Below are positions 8,862-18,413 of a stretch of 59,028 bases of DNA, in pieces. Within the stretch, counting starts at the first letter, position 1; each line of letters begins with the position of its first letter. The translations under genes were made by a program, and so were the position numbers. The stretch comes from an uncultured Pelagibacteraceae bacterium (GTDB taxonomy: Bacteria > Pseudomonadota > Alphaproteobacteria > Pelagibacterales > Pelagibacteraceae): assembly GCA_902533585.1 (NCBI GenBank), contig CACAMG010000002.1, positions 1-59,028 of the forward strand, in the 5' to 3' direction. The notes below the pieces were generated by a model that was given only the letters and a program-made list of their open reading frames with translations, searched no databases and had not been told where the DNA came from.

Positions 8862-9905
8862 TTATCCAAAAATTTTTGCAAAGTTTTTATGTTCTCTATT
8901 TTTCCAATAACCAGAGTGATAGGCGTTGCTCGCAATTAATGGCAAAACAGTAGTTGCTTCTGAGAATACCATTTGTTCTTTTGTAGTATCAACTTTTCCC
9001 CATGAACTTGCTTCTTTTAAAGTTGAACTACTGCAAGCACCGTCTCTGGAATCAGCAACTGTTATTTGAACAGCATATTTATGCATACTTACATTTTTAT
9101 TTAAAAGTTCTGCACATATAACAGTGTCTTGTATAAAATTTTTTGGAACACCACCTCCTATCATAAACAACCCAGAATTTTTTGACCTTATTTTTATTTC
9201 TGTTAACTCTCTAAATTCTCTAACAGAGTCAATTGTAATATGTTTTTTTGGGTTTTTTTCTTGATGCATAACTAAGCCAAAGCCTGCACTTGAATCAGTA
9301 AAAGCTGGACAGAATATTGGAACCCCAGAATCATATGCAGTCTCAATTAAGGAATTCTTTTTTTTGGCATTTTTTTTTAAGTATTTTCCAATTTCATGAA
9401 TAAATTCTCTTGACGTGTAGCTTTTTGGTTCTAAACCATCTGCAATTTTACATATTATTTTATCACAAAATTGCAATTCATCTTCATCTATATAAGTGTC
9501 ATAAATTCTATCTATATAATTTTTTCTTAATTCAGCATCATCATGAAATTGAGAGCCTTGATAATGTTTAAATCCCAGAGCTTCAAAAAAATCCATATCT
9601 ATTATTGATGCTCCGGTTGCAACTATCGCATCTACCATTTTATATTTAACCATATCTCTATAAATGTGCATGCATCCAGCAGCCGATGTTGAGCCTGCTA
9701 AAGTTAAGAAAATTGTACAATCTTTATCTTCAATCATTTGATTAAATATACCAGCTGCATTTGCAGTTTCTCTAGAAACAAATGACATTTTTTTCATAGA
9801 TGAAATTATTTTTCTTGAATCAAAAGAAGTAATGTCAATATGTTCAACTTCCTTATTGAGCAAATCTTTTTTACTGTTGTGACCTAGATTTTTTTTGTCT
9901 GACAT
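8862..9905 (-). CDS. Deoxyhypusine-synthase-like protein (polyamine enzyme)
   Basis: 347 residues, deoxyhypusine synthase superfamily (NAD-dependent aminobutyl transfer). Bacteria lack the eIF5A substrate; some bacterial homologues are known to make homospermidine or related polyamines. Visible are a Gly-rich NAD-binding region (TLAGSTSAAG, IVATGASII), PIFCPAFTDSSAGFGL, MIGGGVPKNFIQD, and the C-terminal SSWGKVD whose Lys corresponds to the lysine that forms the enzyme-imine intermediate in DHS. It lies 3 bases before the agmatinase gene and directly after the decarboxylase gene, so its product probably consumes putrescine or a similar diamine. The exact reaction is not determinable from the sequence. 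Confidence 0.82.
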   Translation of the reverse strand: MSDKKNLGHNSKKDLLNKEVEHIDITSFDSRKIISSMKKMSFVSRETANAAGIFNQMIEDKDCTIFLTLAGSTSAAGCMHIYRDMVKYKMVDAIVATGASIIDMDFFEALGFKHYQGSQFHDDAELRKNYIDRIYDTYIDEDELQFCDKIICKIADGLEPKSYTSREFIHEIGKYLKKNAKKKNSLIETAYDSGVPIFCPAFTDSSAGFGLVMHQEKNPKKHITIDSVREFRELTEIKIRSKNSGLFMIGGGVPKNFIQDTVICAELLNKNVSMHKYAVQITVADSRDGACSSSTLKEASSWGKVDTTKEQMVFSEATTVLPLIASNAYHSGYWKNREHKNFAKIFG

Positions 9906-11084
9906 TTAAGCAACAAGAAAATCGCTTTTTGCTTCTTTGTCATACATTGTCATGATTGGACTATCTTCAACTTCATAAATTTCGTCAGAAAAAAATCCAT
10001 TAAAGCGAGTTCTGAAGGTTAATCCGTAAGCACCAAGCTGACCTAATTCTATATAATCATTTTCTTTCACGTTGTTTGGTAAAATAAAGGGCCCTTTCAT
10101 ATAATCCATGCTGTCACATGTTGGGCCAAAAAAATCAAAAGAGTTTATTTTCTTAGAAATTAATCTTCCATTAGTAATTAATTTGCTAGGATAAACAATA
10201 TTTGGCACACCAGCATCAAAAAGCGTTCCATATGTTCCGTCATTTATATAAAGTTTTTGTTTTTTTCTTAATATTACTTTTACAATTGTTGATCCACTTT
10301 CAGATACAATTGCTCTACCAGGCTCACAGACAATTTCAGGAAGTCTTTCTAATTTTAAATTATTTAATCCTTTTTTAATTTCCTCAAAATAACATTCTAG
10401 AGATTGTGGAACTAAATCTGGATAAATTGTTGGGAATCCACCTCCAACATTTATATAGTCAGGAACAATTTTTGTTTTTTTTATTATTTTGCCAATTTCA
10501 GAAATTCCTTTTCCATATGAAATTGGATGCATACATTGAGAACCAACATGAAAACTTAAACCAATTTTTTTTGAATATTGTTTTGTTAACCTGTATAAGC
10601 CCGCAGCTTCAGAAGTAACTGCACCAAATTTTTTTGACAAATCTATCTCAGCATGCTCGTTTGAAACAAAAACACGTACAAACAACTCAAGATCTTTAGC
10701 ATGATTTGTGCTTTCAATAATTTTTATTAATTCATCCTTAGAATCTAACGAAAAGGTTTTAACTCCATATTTAAAATAAGCTTCTCTGATGCTTTCTCGT
10801 GCTTTTACAGCATGCATATATGAACATTTTACATTAGGATTAATTTTTTTGATTGTTTCAATCTCTTTTATTGACGCAACATCAATATTATTTATTCCAC
10901 TATCAATAATCGTATTTAAAACTATTGGATGTGGATTAGATTTCATTGCATACAAAATCTTACCTGGAAATTTATCTTGGAAGAACTTGGAAGCAACATT
11001 TATAGAATGCCTCCTTATGCAATAGACCGGGTTATTTGGTTCCAGTTGATTGACTAAGTCCTCAACTGATTTAAATTTTTTCAT
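9906..11084 (-). CDS. speC: PLP-dependent ornithine/lysine decarboxylase, fold III
   Basis: Alanine-racemase-fold decarboxylase of 392 residues, eukaryotic-ODC type. The PLP lysine is in KILYAMKSNPHP. Also visible are HVGSQ, the phosphate-binding EPGRAIV and the active-site FGPTCDSMDYM, whose Cys-Asp-Ser-x-Asp pattern matches ornithine decarboxylases. Expected product is putrescine (or cadaverine). It heads the operon with the DHS-like and agmatinase genes; its stop is immediately before the next ATG. A 10-bp inverted repeat (11116-11141) sits about 32 bases upstream of the start, in the gap shared with the divergent RegA-like regulator gene. Confidence 0.88.
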   Translation of the reverse strand: MKKFKSVEDLVNQLEPNNPVYCIRRHSINVASKFFQDKFPGKILYAMKSNPHPIVLNTIIDSGINNIDVASIKEIETIKKINPNVKCSYMHAVKARESIREAYFKYGVKTFSLDSKDELIKIIESTNHAKDLELFVRVFVSNEHAEIDLSKKFGAVTSEAAGLYRLTKQYSKKIGLSFHVGSQCMHPISYGKGISEIGKIIKKTKIVPDYINVGGGFPTIYPDLVPQSLECYFEEIKKGLNNLKLERLPEIVCEPGRAIVSESGSTIVKVILRKKQKLYINDGTYGTLFDAGVPNIVYPSKLITNGRLISKKINSFDFFGPTCDSMDYMKGPFILPNNVKENDYIELGQLGAYGLTFRTRFNGFFSDEIYEVEDSPIMTMYDKEAKSDFLVA

Positions 11085-11115
11085 TTTAGCTCCGTAAAAA
11101 AAATTTAATAAAAAA

Positions 11116-11141
11116 AAGTTACAAATTTAGTTTTGTAACTT
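11116..11141. repeat. Inverted repeat in speC-regA divergent region
   Basis: AAGTTACAAA (11116-11125) and TTTGTAACTT (11132-11141) form a perfect 10-bp inverted repeat around a 6-base centre. It lies between the divergent decarboxylase and RegA-like genes. There is no following U-run in either direction, so an operator or a leader hairpin for the decarboxylase mRNA is more likely than a terminator. Confidence 0.5.
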
Positions 11142-11230
11142 CCATTGAATCCAGGATTTAAGGTATATATTTCTTAATGTAAACTAAATAATGATATTGA
11201 AATTAACAAATTGATGTACATATGTTAATA

Positions 11231-11794
11231 ATGTCAGAACAAGGAAAGCTCAAAAAAATAAGTGAATTTGAGGATAAATCACTACTTATAGTTGATGATG
11301 ACAGTCCATTTAGGGAAAGACTGGCTCGAGCAATGGAAAAAAAAGGCTTTCTGGTCTCTCAGGCAGATGGAGTTAAAGAAGGAATCAGCTCAGTAATGAT
11401 AAAAAAACCTGCTTTTGCTGTTGTCGATTTAAGACTTGGAGATGGTAATGGACTTGAAGTTGTAAAACAAATTCAATCTCAAAACTCAAAAAGTAGAATT
11501 GTAATGTTAACGGGTTATGGAAATATACCAACCGCTGTAGCTGCTATAAAACAGGGAGCTATTGATTATCTAGCAAAACCTGCTGATGCGGATGATGTTG
11601 AAAAAGCTCTTTTAGCTGATCCGAATAAAAAAGCAGAACCTCCAGAAAATCCAATGTCTGCAGATAGAGTTAAATGGGAACATATACATCGTGTTTTTGA
11701 GTTGTGTAATAGGAATGTATCTGAAACAGCAAGAAGACTTAAGATGCATAGAAGAACTCTACAGAGAATTTTATATAAAAGATCTCCTAAATAA
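11231..11794 (+). CDS. regA: RegA/ActR/PrrA-type response regulator
   Basis: Global redox-type response regulator. Receiver domain: LLIVDDDSPFRERLARAMEKKGF with acidic pocket DDD, phosphorylatable Asp in AVVDLRLGDGNG, Thr in MLTGYG and Lys in LAKPAD. A short linker leads to a Fis-type helix-turn-helix at the C-terminus (NVSETARRLKMHRRTLQRIL), the RegA-family hallmark. From ATG 11231 it has 187 residues; an ATG at 11222 is also open, but MSE at 11231 matches family N-termini better. The cognate RegB/PrrB kinase is not in this window. In other alphaproteobacteria RegA responds to redox and controls energy metabolism. Confidence 0.88.
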   Translation: MSEQGKLKKISEFEDKSLLIVDDDSPFRERLARAMEKKGFLVSQADGVKEGISSVMIKKPAFAVVDLRLGDGNGLEVVKQIQSQNSKSRIVMLTGYGNIPTAVAAIKQGAIDYLAKPADADDVEKALLADPNKKAEPPENPMSADRVKWEHIHRVFELCNRNVSETARRLKMHRRTLQRILYKRSPK

Positions 11795-12338
11795 ATTTTT
11801 TAAGACCAATCAATTTTTTTGTTAGTAGAGTTAGTATTAAAATTTTAAATAATTCAGCTAGCAGAAATGGAGTTACGCCTAATTGTATAATTGGTTTATC
11901 CCAACCAATTAGAATTCCAAGCCATATTACTCCAAATAAATAAATTATAGAAACAGAAGCTATTAATTTTATAAATATTATAAAAACATTTTTATTTAAA
12001 TTTATATAACCTGCAAAAAATGTAGCAAATAAAAAACCTATTAGATAGCCCATTGTTGGGCCTGTAAAATATATTAATCCAACTCCTTTTTCAGGGGAAT
12101 TAGAAAATACCGGCAAACCCAAAATTCCTTCAAACAAATATAGCCCAACAGTTGCAACTCCAATTTTATAGCCAAATGTAATTCCTAAGAATAGAACAAT
12201 AAAAGTTTGCATAGTCATTGGAACTGGATAAAAAGGTATTTTTATTTTTGCAGAAATTGTTAAAGCCAATGATCCAAGCAACACTATAATTATATATTTT
12301 AGTATTTTTTGATTTTTTATAGATTCTGCTATTTCCAT
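11787..12338 (-). CDS. bioY: BioY-family biotin transporter
   Basis: Six-helix S-component of a biotin ECF transporter, 183 residues. The BioY signature is seen in KIPFYPVPMTMQTFIVLFLG near the N-terminus, and further on in GLPVFSNSPEKGVGLIYFTGPTMGYLIGF. No bioM/bioN energising genes are adjacent; stand-alone BioY proteins are known that may work alone or share an ECF module. Converges on the RegA-like gene with an 8-base 3' overlap. Suggests dependence on external biotin. Confidence 0.9.
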   Translation of the reverse strand: MEIAESIKNQKILKYIIIVLLGSLALTISAKIKIPFYPVPMTMQTFIVLFLGITFGYKIGVATVGLYLFEGILGLPVFSNSPEKGVGLIYFTGPTMGYLIGFLFATFFAGYINLNKNVFIIFIKLIASVSIIYLFGVIWLGILIGWDKPIIQLGVTPFLLAELFKILILTLLTKKLIGLKKFI

Positions 12339-12370
12339 AAAATAATAATACTACAAAACAAAAAATTAAT

Positions 12371-13300
12371 CTAATTTTTTGTTAGTCTAACAAATACATC
12401 TTCAAGATCTCCATCATCGGTCGATATATCTAGGATTTTAATATTTTGCTTATTAATATATTGAATAATATTTTCTATATTTAATTTACTCTTATCGTAA
12501 GAAATTGATAATTCATTATCATTATTTACTATAACTTCTGAAATTTCTGAAAATTTGCCTTCAATTTTAACTTTTTGATTTACAGAAAATTTTACAAGCT
12601 TAGTTTTAATTTTATTTAATAAATTTTTTGTACTATCTAAAGCTACTAAATTTCCCTTATTCAATATACCTACTCGATCACACATCTCTTCTGCTTCAGT
12701 TATATAATGTGTCGTTAAAATAACGGTCACACCTTGAGTATTTAGAGATTTAACATTTTTCCAAAGATTTTTTCTTAATTCAACATCAACACCTGCGGTT
12801 GGTTCATCTAAAATTATAATTGGAGGTTGGTGCACCAAGGCTTTAGCAACCAGCAATCTTCTTTTCATTCCTCCAGAAAGCTTTCTGGTATAACTATTGG
12901 CTTGATCTTCCAAGGAAACAAGTTTTAGAATTGTATCGGTAATTCTATTTTTTTTTTTAACCCCATAAAGGCCAGCTTGAAGTTCTAATATTTTTCTTGG
13001 GCTAAAAAATGGATCAAAATTGACTTCTTGAGGGACAATTCCAATCGATGCTCTTACTTGTCTTGGATTTTTATCTAAATTAAAACCCCAAACAATAACT
13101 TCTCCAGAGGATTTAATTACGGTTCCAGCCAATATATTTATGAAGGTGCTTTTGCCAGCACCATTGGGGCCAAGAAGGCCAAAAATTTCTCCTTGTTTCA
13201 CCTCTAAGTTTAAATTATTTAAAGCATGTACAGAATTTGAACTTTTTTTGGAATAAACTTTATTTAAATTTTTTACAGATAAAACATTTTTATTACTCAT
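12371..13300 (-). CDS. ABC-2 type transporter ATP-binding protein (YadG-like)
   Basis: Cytoplasmic ATPase subunit of 309 residues. Walker A GLLGPNGAGKST, Q-loop GIVPQEVNFDP, signature LSGGMKRRL, Walker B IIILDEPTAGVD and the switch His in TTHYITEAE are all intact. The VDVELRKNLW stretch after Walker B and a roughly 90-residue C-terminal extension resemble E. coli YadG. A permease partner (YadH-type) would be expected beside it, but the flanking genes are bioY and polA. Substrate unknown. Confidence 0.87.
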   Translation of the reverse strand: MSNKNVLSVKNLNKVYSKKSSNSVHALNNLNLEVKQGEIFGLLGPNGAGKSTFINILAGTVIKSSGEVIVWGFNLDKNPRQVRASIGIVPQEVNFDPFFSPRKILELQAGLYGVKKKNRITDTILKLVSLEDQANSYTRKLSGGMKRRLLVAKALVHQPPIIILDEPTAGVDVELRKNLWKNVKSLNTQGVTVILTTHYITEAEEMCDRVGILNKGNLVALDSTKNLLNKIKTKLVKFSVNQKVKIEGKFSEISEVIVNNDNELSISYDKSKLNIENIIQYINKQNIKILDISTDDGDLEDVFVRLTKN

Positions 13301-13350
13301 AAAGAAATATACATTTATAACATTAGCACAAATTAAGATAACATTATTTA

Positions 13351-16125
13351 ATGGACAAAATAAAAAAAAAGGAACATTTTTATTTAATTGATGGTTCTGG
13401 ATATATATTTAGAGCCTATTATGCGCTACCTCCATTAACACGAAAAAGTGATGGCATGCCCACCGGAGCAGTTAGTGGTTTTTGCAATATGCTTTTTAAG
13501 TTATTGGAAGATTCTAAATCAGAGAATAATAGTGAAAGACCTACACACTTTGCTGTAATATTTGATTCTGCTAAAAAAAATTTTAGAAATGATATATATT
13601 CTGATTATAAAGCCAATAGAAGTGAAGCTCCAGAAGATCTTATTCCACAATTTGAATATATTAGAAAATCAGTCTTAGCATTTAATTTACCTTCAATAGA
13701 ATTAATTAATTATGAGGCCGATGATCTAATAGCAACCTATTCAGAACAAATTTTAAATGAAGGAGGAAAAGTAACTATAGTGTCATCTGATAAAGATTTG
13801 ATGCAGCTGTATAAAAAAAATGTTCGAATCTATGATCCAATGAAAAATAAATTTATTAACCAAGAAGATATTGATAAAAAATTTGGAGTTAAACCTAATA
13901 AAATAATTGATGTACAGGCTTTAGCAGGCGACAGCAGTGACAACGTTCCAGGAGTTCCTGGGATAGGGATTAAAACGGCAGCTGAATTAATTAATCAGTA
14001 TGGTAATTTAGAAAATTTACTCAAAAATGCCAAAGAAATAAAACAAAACAAAAGGAGAGAAACAATACTAGAAAATAATGATAAAGCTATAATCAGTAAA
14101 AAACTAGTAACATTAAAAAAAGATGTTCCTGTAAAAGACAAAATTAAAGATTTTAGTTTAAAAGAAGTGGACAAAAAGAAGCTTTACACTTTTTTAAGAG
14201 AAATGGAATTTAACAGATTATTGAGTTCAGTAATATCTGTTTATGGTGAAATTGATTTTTTAAATGAACAAAATAGATCTTATGAAAATACAAAAATTTC
14301 AAAAATTTCAAAGAAAAACTATGAATTAATTAATAATGTAAATGAAATTAAAAAATGGTTAGCCGAAGCAGAGCAAATTGGAGAATTTTCTATTGATACT
14401 GAAACAACATCATTAGATCCACATCAGGCAGAACTGGTAGGGGTATCTCTTTCAACAAGGATTGGCCGAGCATGTTATATTCCAGTGGGGCATAAAAAAG
14501 GAAATAATTTAAAAGAAACATCTGTTATAAAAATTTTAAAAAAAACTTTAGAAGATAAAAGTATAAAGAAAATTGGTCAAAATATTAAATTTGATTATAT
14601 AATTTTTTACCATCGCGGAATTAACATGAACTCTCTAGAGGATACTATGCTGATGTCATATGTATTGGATGCTGGAAAAAACAGACATAATATGGATACT
14701 CTTTCTGAAATACATTTAAATCACAAACCCATTGCATTTAAGGATATTGTTGGAACAGGAAAAAAACAAATTAATTTTAGTGAAGCTGATATAGAAACTG
14801 CAAAAGATTATGCTGCTGAAGATGCCGATATAACATTAAGATTATATAAATTATTTTCAGATAATCTTAAAAAAGAAAAACTTAGCAATATTTATGAGAT
14901 TTTTGAAAAACCATTAATAAAAATTTTGGCTTTAATGGAGATAAATGGAATTAAAATAGATAAAGCTTTTTTAAAAAAACTTTCAACAAAATTTGAAAAA
15001 AAAATTAATTTTTTAGAGAAAGAAATATTTAACATTTCAAAAAAAGAATTCAAAATAGGCTCTACAAAACAATTGGGAGAGATAATGTATAACGAGCTAA
15101 AAATTTCATCTCTAAAAAAAACTAAAAAAGGAAGTTTTGCTACAAGCGCAAATGTTTTAGAAGATTTGGCATTTAAAGGTCACAAATTACCAAAATTAGT
15201 TCTTGATTGGAGACAGGTAACTAAATTAAAAAATACCTATTCAGAATCACTACCTGAACACATAAATCACAAAACAAATAGAATTCATACTTCTTTCTTA
15301 CTAGCGGCCACATCTACAGGAAGACTAGCTTCTAGTGATCCAAATTTGCAAAATATTCCAATTAAATCCGAAAATGGAAAAGATATCCGTAAAGCATTTA
15401 TTTCAGAAAAAAATAATAGTTTAATATCTGCAGACTATAATCAAATTGAAATGAGAATATTATCTGATCTTGCAGATGTTAAAGAGTTAAAAAAAGCATT
15501 CAAAAATAATATTGATATTCATTCTTTAACAGCTAGCCAAGTATTTAATGCAGATATAAAAAATATTGATTCTACAATGAGAAGAAAAGCTAAAGCAATA
15601 AATTTTGGAATTATTTATGGTATTTCTCAATATGGTTTAGCTAAACAAATAGGAGTAACAAACTTAGAAGCAGAAGAATTTTTAAATTCATATTTTGTCA
15701 AGTTTCCTGAAATAAAAGAATATATGAGATCAACTATAAAATTTTGTAGAAAAAATGGTTATGTAAATAATATATTTGGAAGAAGAACGTATGTAACAGG
15801 AATTAATGATAAAAATTATAATATTAGAAATTTTCAAGAAAGAGCGGCTATTAATGCTCCAATACAAGGATCAGCAGCTGAAATAATGAGGCTTGCTATG
15901 ATTAGAATAGACAGAAAGCTAAAAGAAATAAAAAATGCTGACTCAAAAATGTTATTACAAATTCATGATGAACTAATTTTTGAGGTTTCTCATGAAACAG
16001 TAAAAAGTATTTCTAAAATTATTAAAGAAGAAATGACAAGTGTAAAAGACAGTGATCTCCATTCATTTTCAATACCTCTCTTGGTAGATATTAATATTGG
16101 AGATAATTGGGGAATGTTGCATTAA
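13351..16125 (+). CDS. polA: DNA polymerase I
   Basis: Full-length 924-residue enzyme for repair and Okazaki fragment maturation. 5'-3' exonuclease: residues 1-300 (FYLIDGSGYIFRAYYALPPL, EADDLIATY, GDSSDNVPGVPGIG). 3'-5' proofreading: about 330-510 with the catalytic DTET in FSIDTETTSLD, IGQNIKFD and YAAEDADIT, so proofreading looks active. Polymerase: about 545-924 with motif A SADYNQIEMRI, motif B RRKAKAINFGIIYG and motif C LQIHDELIFE. The divergent ABC gene lies 50 bases upstream. Confidence 0.97.
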   Translation: MDKIKKKEHFYLIDGSGYIFRAYYALPPLTRKSDGMPTGAVSGFCNMLFKLLEDSKSENNSERPTHFAVIFDSAKKNFRNDIYSDYKANRSEAPEDLIPQFEYIRKSVLAFNLPSIELINYEADDLIATYSEQILNEGGKVTIVSSDKDLMQLYKKNVRIYDPMKNKFINQEDIDKKFGVKPNKIIDVQALAGDSSDNVPGVPGIGIKTAAELINQYGNLENLLKNAKEIKQNKRRETILENNDKAIISKKLVTLKKDVPVKDKIKDFSLKEVDKKKLYTFLREMEFNRLLSSVISVYGEIDFLNEQNRSYENTKISKISKKNYELINNVNEIKKWLAEAEQIGEFSIDTETTSLDPHQAELVGVSLSTRIGRACYIPVGHKKGNNLKETSVIKILKKTLEDKSIKKIGQNIKFDYIIFYHRGINMNSLEDTMLMSYVLDAGKNRHNMDTLSEIHLNHKPIAFKDIVGTGKKQINFSEADIETAKDYAAEDADITLRLYKLFSDNLKKEKLSNIYEIFEKPLIKILALMEINGIKIDKAFLKKLSTKFEKKINFLEKEIFNISKKEFKIGSTKQLGEIMYNELKISSLKKTKKGSFATSANVLEDLAFKGHKLPKLVLDWRQVTKLKNTYSESLPEHINHKTNRIHTSFLLAATSTGRLASSDPNLQNIPIKSENGKDIRKAFISEKNNSLISADYNQIEMRILSDLADVKELKKAFKNNIDIHSLTASQVFNADIKNIDSTMRRKAKAINFGIIYGISQYGLAKQIGVTNLEAEEFLNSYFVKFPEIKEYMRSTIKFCRKNGYVNNIFGRRTYVTGINDKNYNIRNFQERAAINAPIQGSAAEIMRLAMIRIDRKLKEIKNADSKMLLQIHDELIFEVSHETVKSISKIIKEEMTSVKDSDLHSFSIPLLVDINIGDNWGMLH

Positions 16126-16179
16126 TAATCGAAGAACTATTGCCCAAATTAGAACAATTTAGTATTTTTAGATCTATAA

Positions 16180-16881
16180 ATGAATCAAACAATTGCATTA
16201 ATTGATGATGATAGAAATATTCTCACAAGCATAAGTATGGCTTTAGAAAAAGAAGGATATAAAGTTCAAACTTATTTAGATGGAGAGAGTGCTCTTATAG
16301 GTTTAACAAGAAATCCTCCTGATTTAGCAGTTGTGGATATAAAAATGCCCAAAATGGATGGAGAAGAATTATTAAAAAAACTTAGAAAAAAAACTTCTAT
16401 GCCAGTAATTTTTTTAACTTCTAAAGATGAAGAAGTTGATGAACTTTTAGGTTTAAAATTAGGAGCGGACGATTTTGTCAAAAAATCTGGAGGATTTTCA
16501 ATAAAAGTTTTAATTGAAAGAATAAGAGTTCAATTAAGAAAAAAAGATAATAAAAGTATAGAAGATACAAAAAATATTATTGCTCATGGAAAGCTCAAGC
16601 TAGATCCTTCACAATTAGAATGTGAATGGGCTGGAAAACAATTGCCAGACAAGCTAACTACAACAGAATTTTTAATAGTTAAGGAGCTTGCAAAAAGACC
16701 TGGTATAATAAAAGAAAGATCGCAATTAATGGATATAGCATATAGAGAAGATACCGATATAGAAGATAGAACAATAGATAGCCATGTAAAAAGAATCAGA
16801 AAAAAGTTTAAAAAAGTTGATAGTAGTTTTTCAGCAATTGAAACTAGATATGGAAGCGGCTATCGTTGGAATGTTAGTTAA
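16180..16881 (+). CDS. chvI: ChvI-type response regulator
   Basis: OmpR-family regulator of 233 residues, partner of ChvG. Receiver: ALIDDDRNIL, phospho-Asp in LAVVDIKMPKMDG, Thr in FLTSKD and the distinctive LGADDFVKKSGGFSIKVL of ChvI. C-terminal winged helix: LTTTEFLIVKEL through TIDSHVKRIRKKF and YGSGYRW. Its stop overlaps the kinase ATG by one base. In other alphaproteobacteria this pair senses acid or envelope stress; whether it does so here is inference. Confidence 0.92.
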   Translation: MNQTIALIDDDRNILTSISMALEKEGYKVQTYLDGESALIGLTRNPPDLAVVDIKMPKMDGEELLKKLRKKTSMPVIFLTSKDEEVDELLGLKLGADDFVKKSGGFSIKVLIERIRVQLRKKDNKSIEDTKNIIAHGKLKLDPSQLECEWAGKQLPDKLTTTEFLIVKELAKRPGIIKERSQLMDIAYREDTDIEDRTIDSHVKRIRKKFKKVDSSFSAIETRYGSGYRWNVS

Positions 16882-18413
16882 TGTTTAATAATTTTATAAA
16901 AGATCAATCAATATTAAAAAAATTTCTATTTATTAATCTTTTAATTTTCATTGTTATAGGAAGTTTTACAGTTTTTTATTTAAGAGGTGTGCAACCAAGT
17001 TTAATAAAAGGAAAAACAACCAAACATATTCAAGTTATTGATAATACAATTGATCATGTTCAAAGATTAAACATTAAATTTAATAAAGAAGATATAAGAA
17101 AATTTTTATTTTCTACTAGATTCCTATTTCAAAATCTCGATAGGGTCATTATATTTGACAAAAACTTTAATTTAATAGGAGATACAGATACCTTGGATCT
17201 CGATCCAAGATCCTTTCGCCAAAGTTTTGAAGTCGTAGAAACAGATATTTTAGTAAGTAATACAAAAGTACTTCAGAAAAAAAAAAATACAAAAAAAAAT
17301 AAAAAAATTTCTTTACATGAAATTTTAATAAATTACTCAAATTCAAAAGAATTTGGAAAACCTTACAGTTTTACACAAGAAAGTTACAATCAATTTTTAT
17401 TAACCACTATAAAAAATGTACACGTTGGAGATAATAATATGGGGTATCTAGCGATTACAGAAAATGCAAATGATATAAAATCTGCAATTAATGAAAGAAA
17501 AACTTTTGTTATAAGAACTGCAATTATAGTTGCAATTGTAATTTTTATTTTTTCTTTTGTATTAAATAGATATTTTTTAAAACCAATTAAAAATCTTGTA
17601 GCCTACACAAAAATAATAAAGGAAAAAAGCAAACAGAAAACAAATATTGAAAAAATTAAAAGCAGAAATGATGAATTAGGAATTTTATCTAATTCTTTAC
17701 AAGAGATGACAAGAGAACTTCACAAAAGAATAAATACTGCTGAAAACTATTCAAGAGATTTAGTTCATGAAATTAGAAATCCTTTAGCTTCTCTTAAAAG
17801 TGCTTCTGAAATTATTTCTGAAACGGACAATAAAGATCAAAAAAATAGGTTATTAAAAATACTTTCCCATGATGTGGAAAGAATTGAAAGGTTAATTACA
17901 GATTATTCTCAAATGTTAAAAGATGAAGCTGCAATCACAACTGAAAAAATGAAAAAAATTAACTTACAGGAGGTTGTAAGTTCTGTAGTAGATGATTTTA
18001 ACAATATTTATAATTCAAAGAGAGGTATAAATATTCAATTAAAAACTAATGGCTCTAGAAACTATATAGTTCAAGGTATCGAAAACAGAATTGAGCAAAT
18101 ACTTGCAAATTTATTAGAAAACTCAGTATCTTTTAGTGAGGATAATAAAAAAATTAATGTTGAATTAAATCATAATCAAGATGGCAATATTGTTTTAGGA
18201 GTTATTGATGAAGGTCATGGTTTTAAAGAGAAAGATACGGAAAAAATTTTTAATAGATTTTATAGTAATAGACCTGAAAAATTTGGCGAACATTCAGGTT
18301 TGGGATTAAATATTGTAAAAAATCTTGTTGAATTGCATGATGCTTCAATTACTGCATCAAATAATAAGAATAAAAAAGGAGCAAAAGTAGAAATTATATT
18401 TCCTAAAATTTAA
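16881..18413 (+). CDS. chvG: ChvG-type sensor histidine kinase
   Basis: Inner-membrane sensor of 510 residues. A first helix (about residues 14-32), a periplasmic sensor domain to about 205, a second helix (VIRTAIIVAIVIFIFSFVL), HAMP, then HisKA with the phospho-accepting His in DLVHEIRNPLASLK. The ATPase domain has N-box ILANLLENSVSFS, G1 VIDEGHGF and G2 SGLGLNIVKN. The NRFYSNRPEKFGEHSGLGL segment is typical of ChvG. Coupled to chvI by TAATG. The usual downstream HPr kinase/PTS genes of rhizobial chvGI loci are absent; ahcY follows directly. Confidence 0.92.
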   Translation: MFNNFIKDQSILKKFLFINLLIFIVIGSFTVFYLRGVQPSLIKGKTTKHIQVIDNTIDHVQRLNIKFNKEDIRKFLFSTRFLFQNLDRVIIFDKNFNLIGDTDTLDLDPRSFRQSFEVVETDILVSNTKVLQKKKNTKKNKKISLHEILINYSNSKEFGKPYSFTQESYNQFLLTTIKNVHVGDNNMGYLAITENANDIKSAINERKTFVIRTAIIVAIVIFIFSFVLNRYFLKPIKNLVAYTKIIKEKSKQKTNIEKIKSRNDELGILSNSLQEMTRELHKRINTAENYSRDLVHEIRNPLASLKSASEIISETDNKDQKNRLLKILSHDVERIERLITDYSQMLKDEAAITTEKMKKINLQEVVSSVVDDFNNIYNSKRGINIQLKTNGSRNYIVQGIENRIEQILANLLENSVSFSEDNKKINVELNHNQDGNIVLGVIDEGHGFKEKDTEKIFNRFYSNRPEKFGEHSGLGLNIVKNLVELHDASITASNNKNKKGAKVEIIFPKI

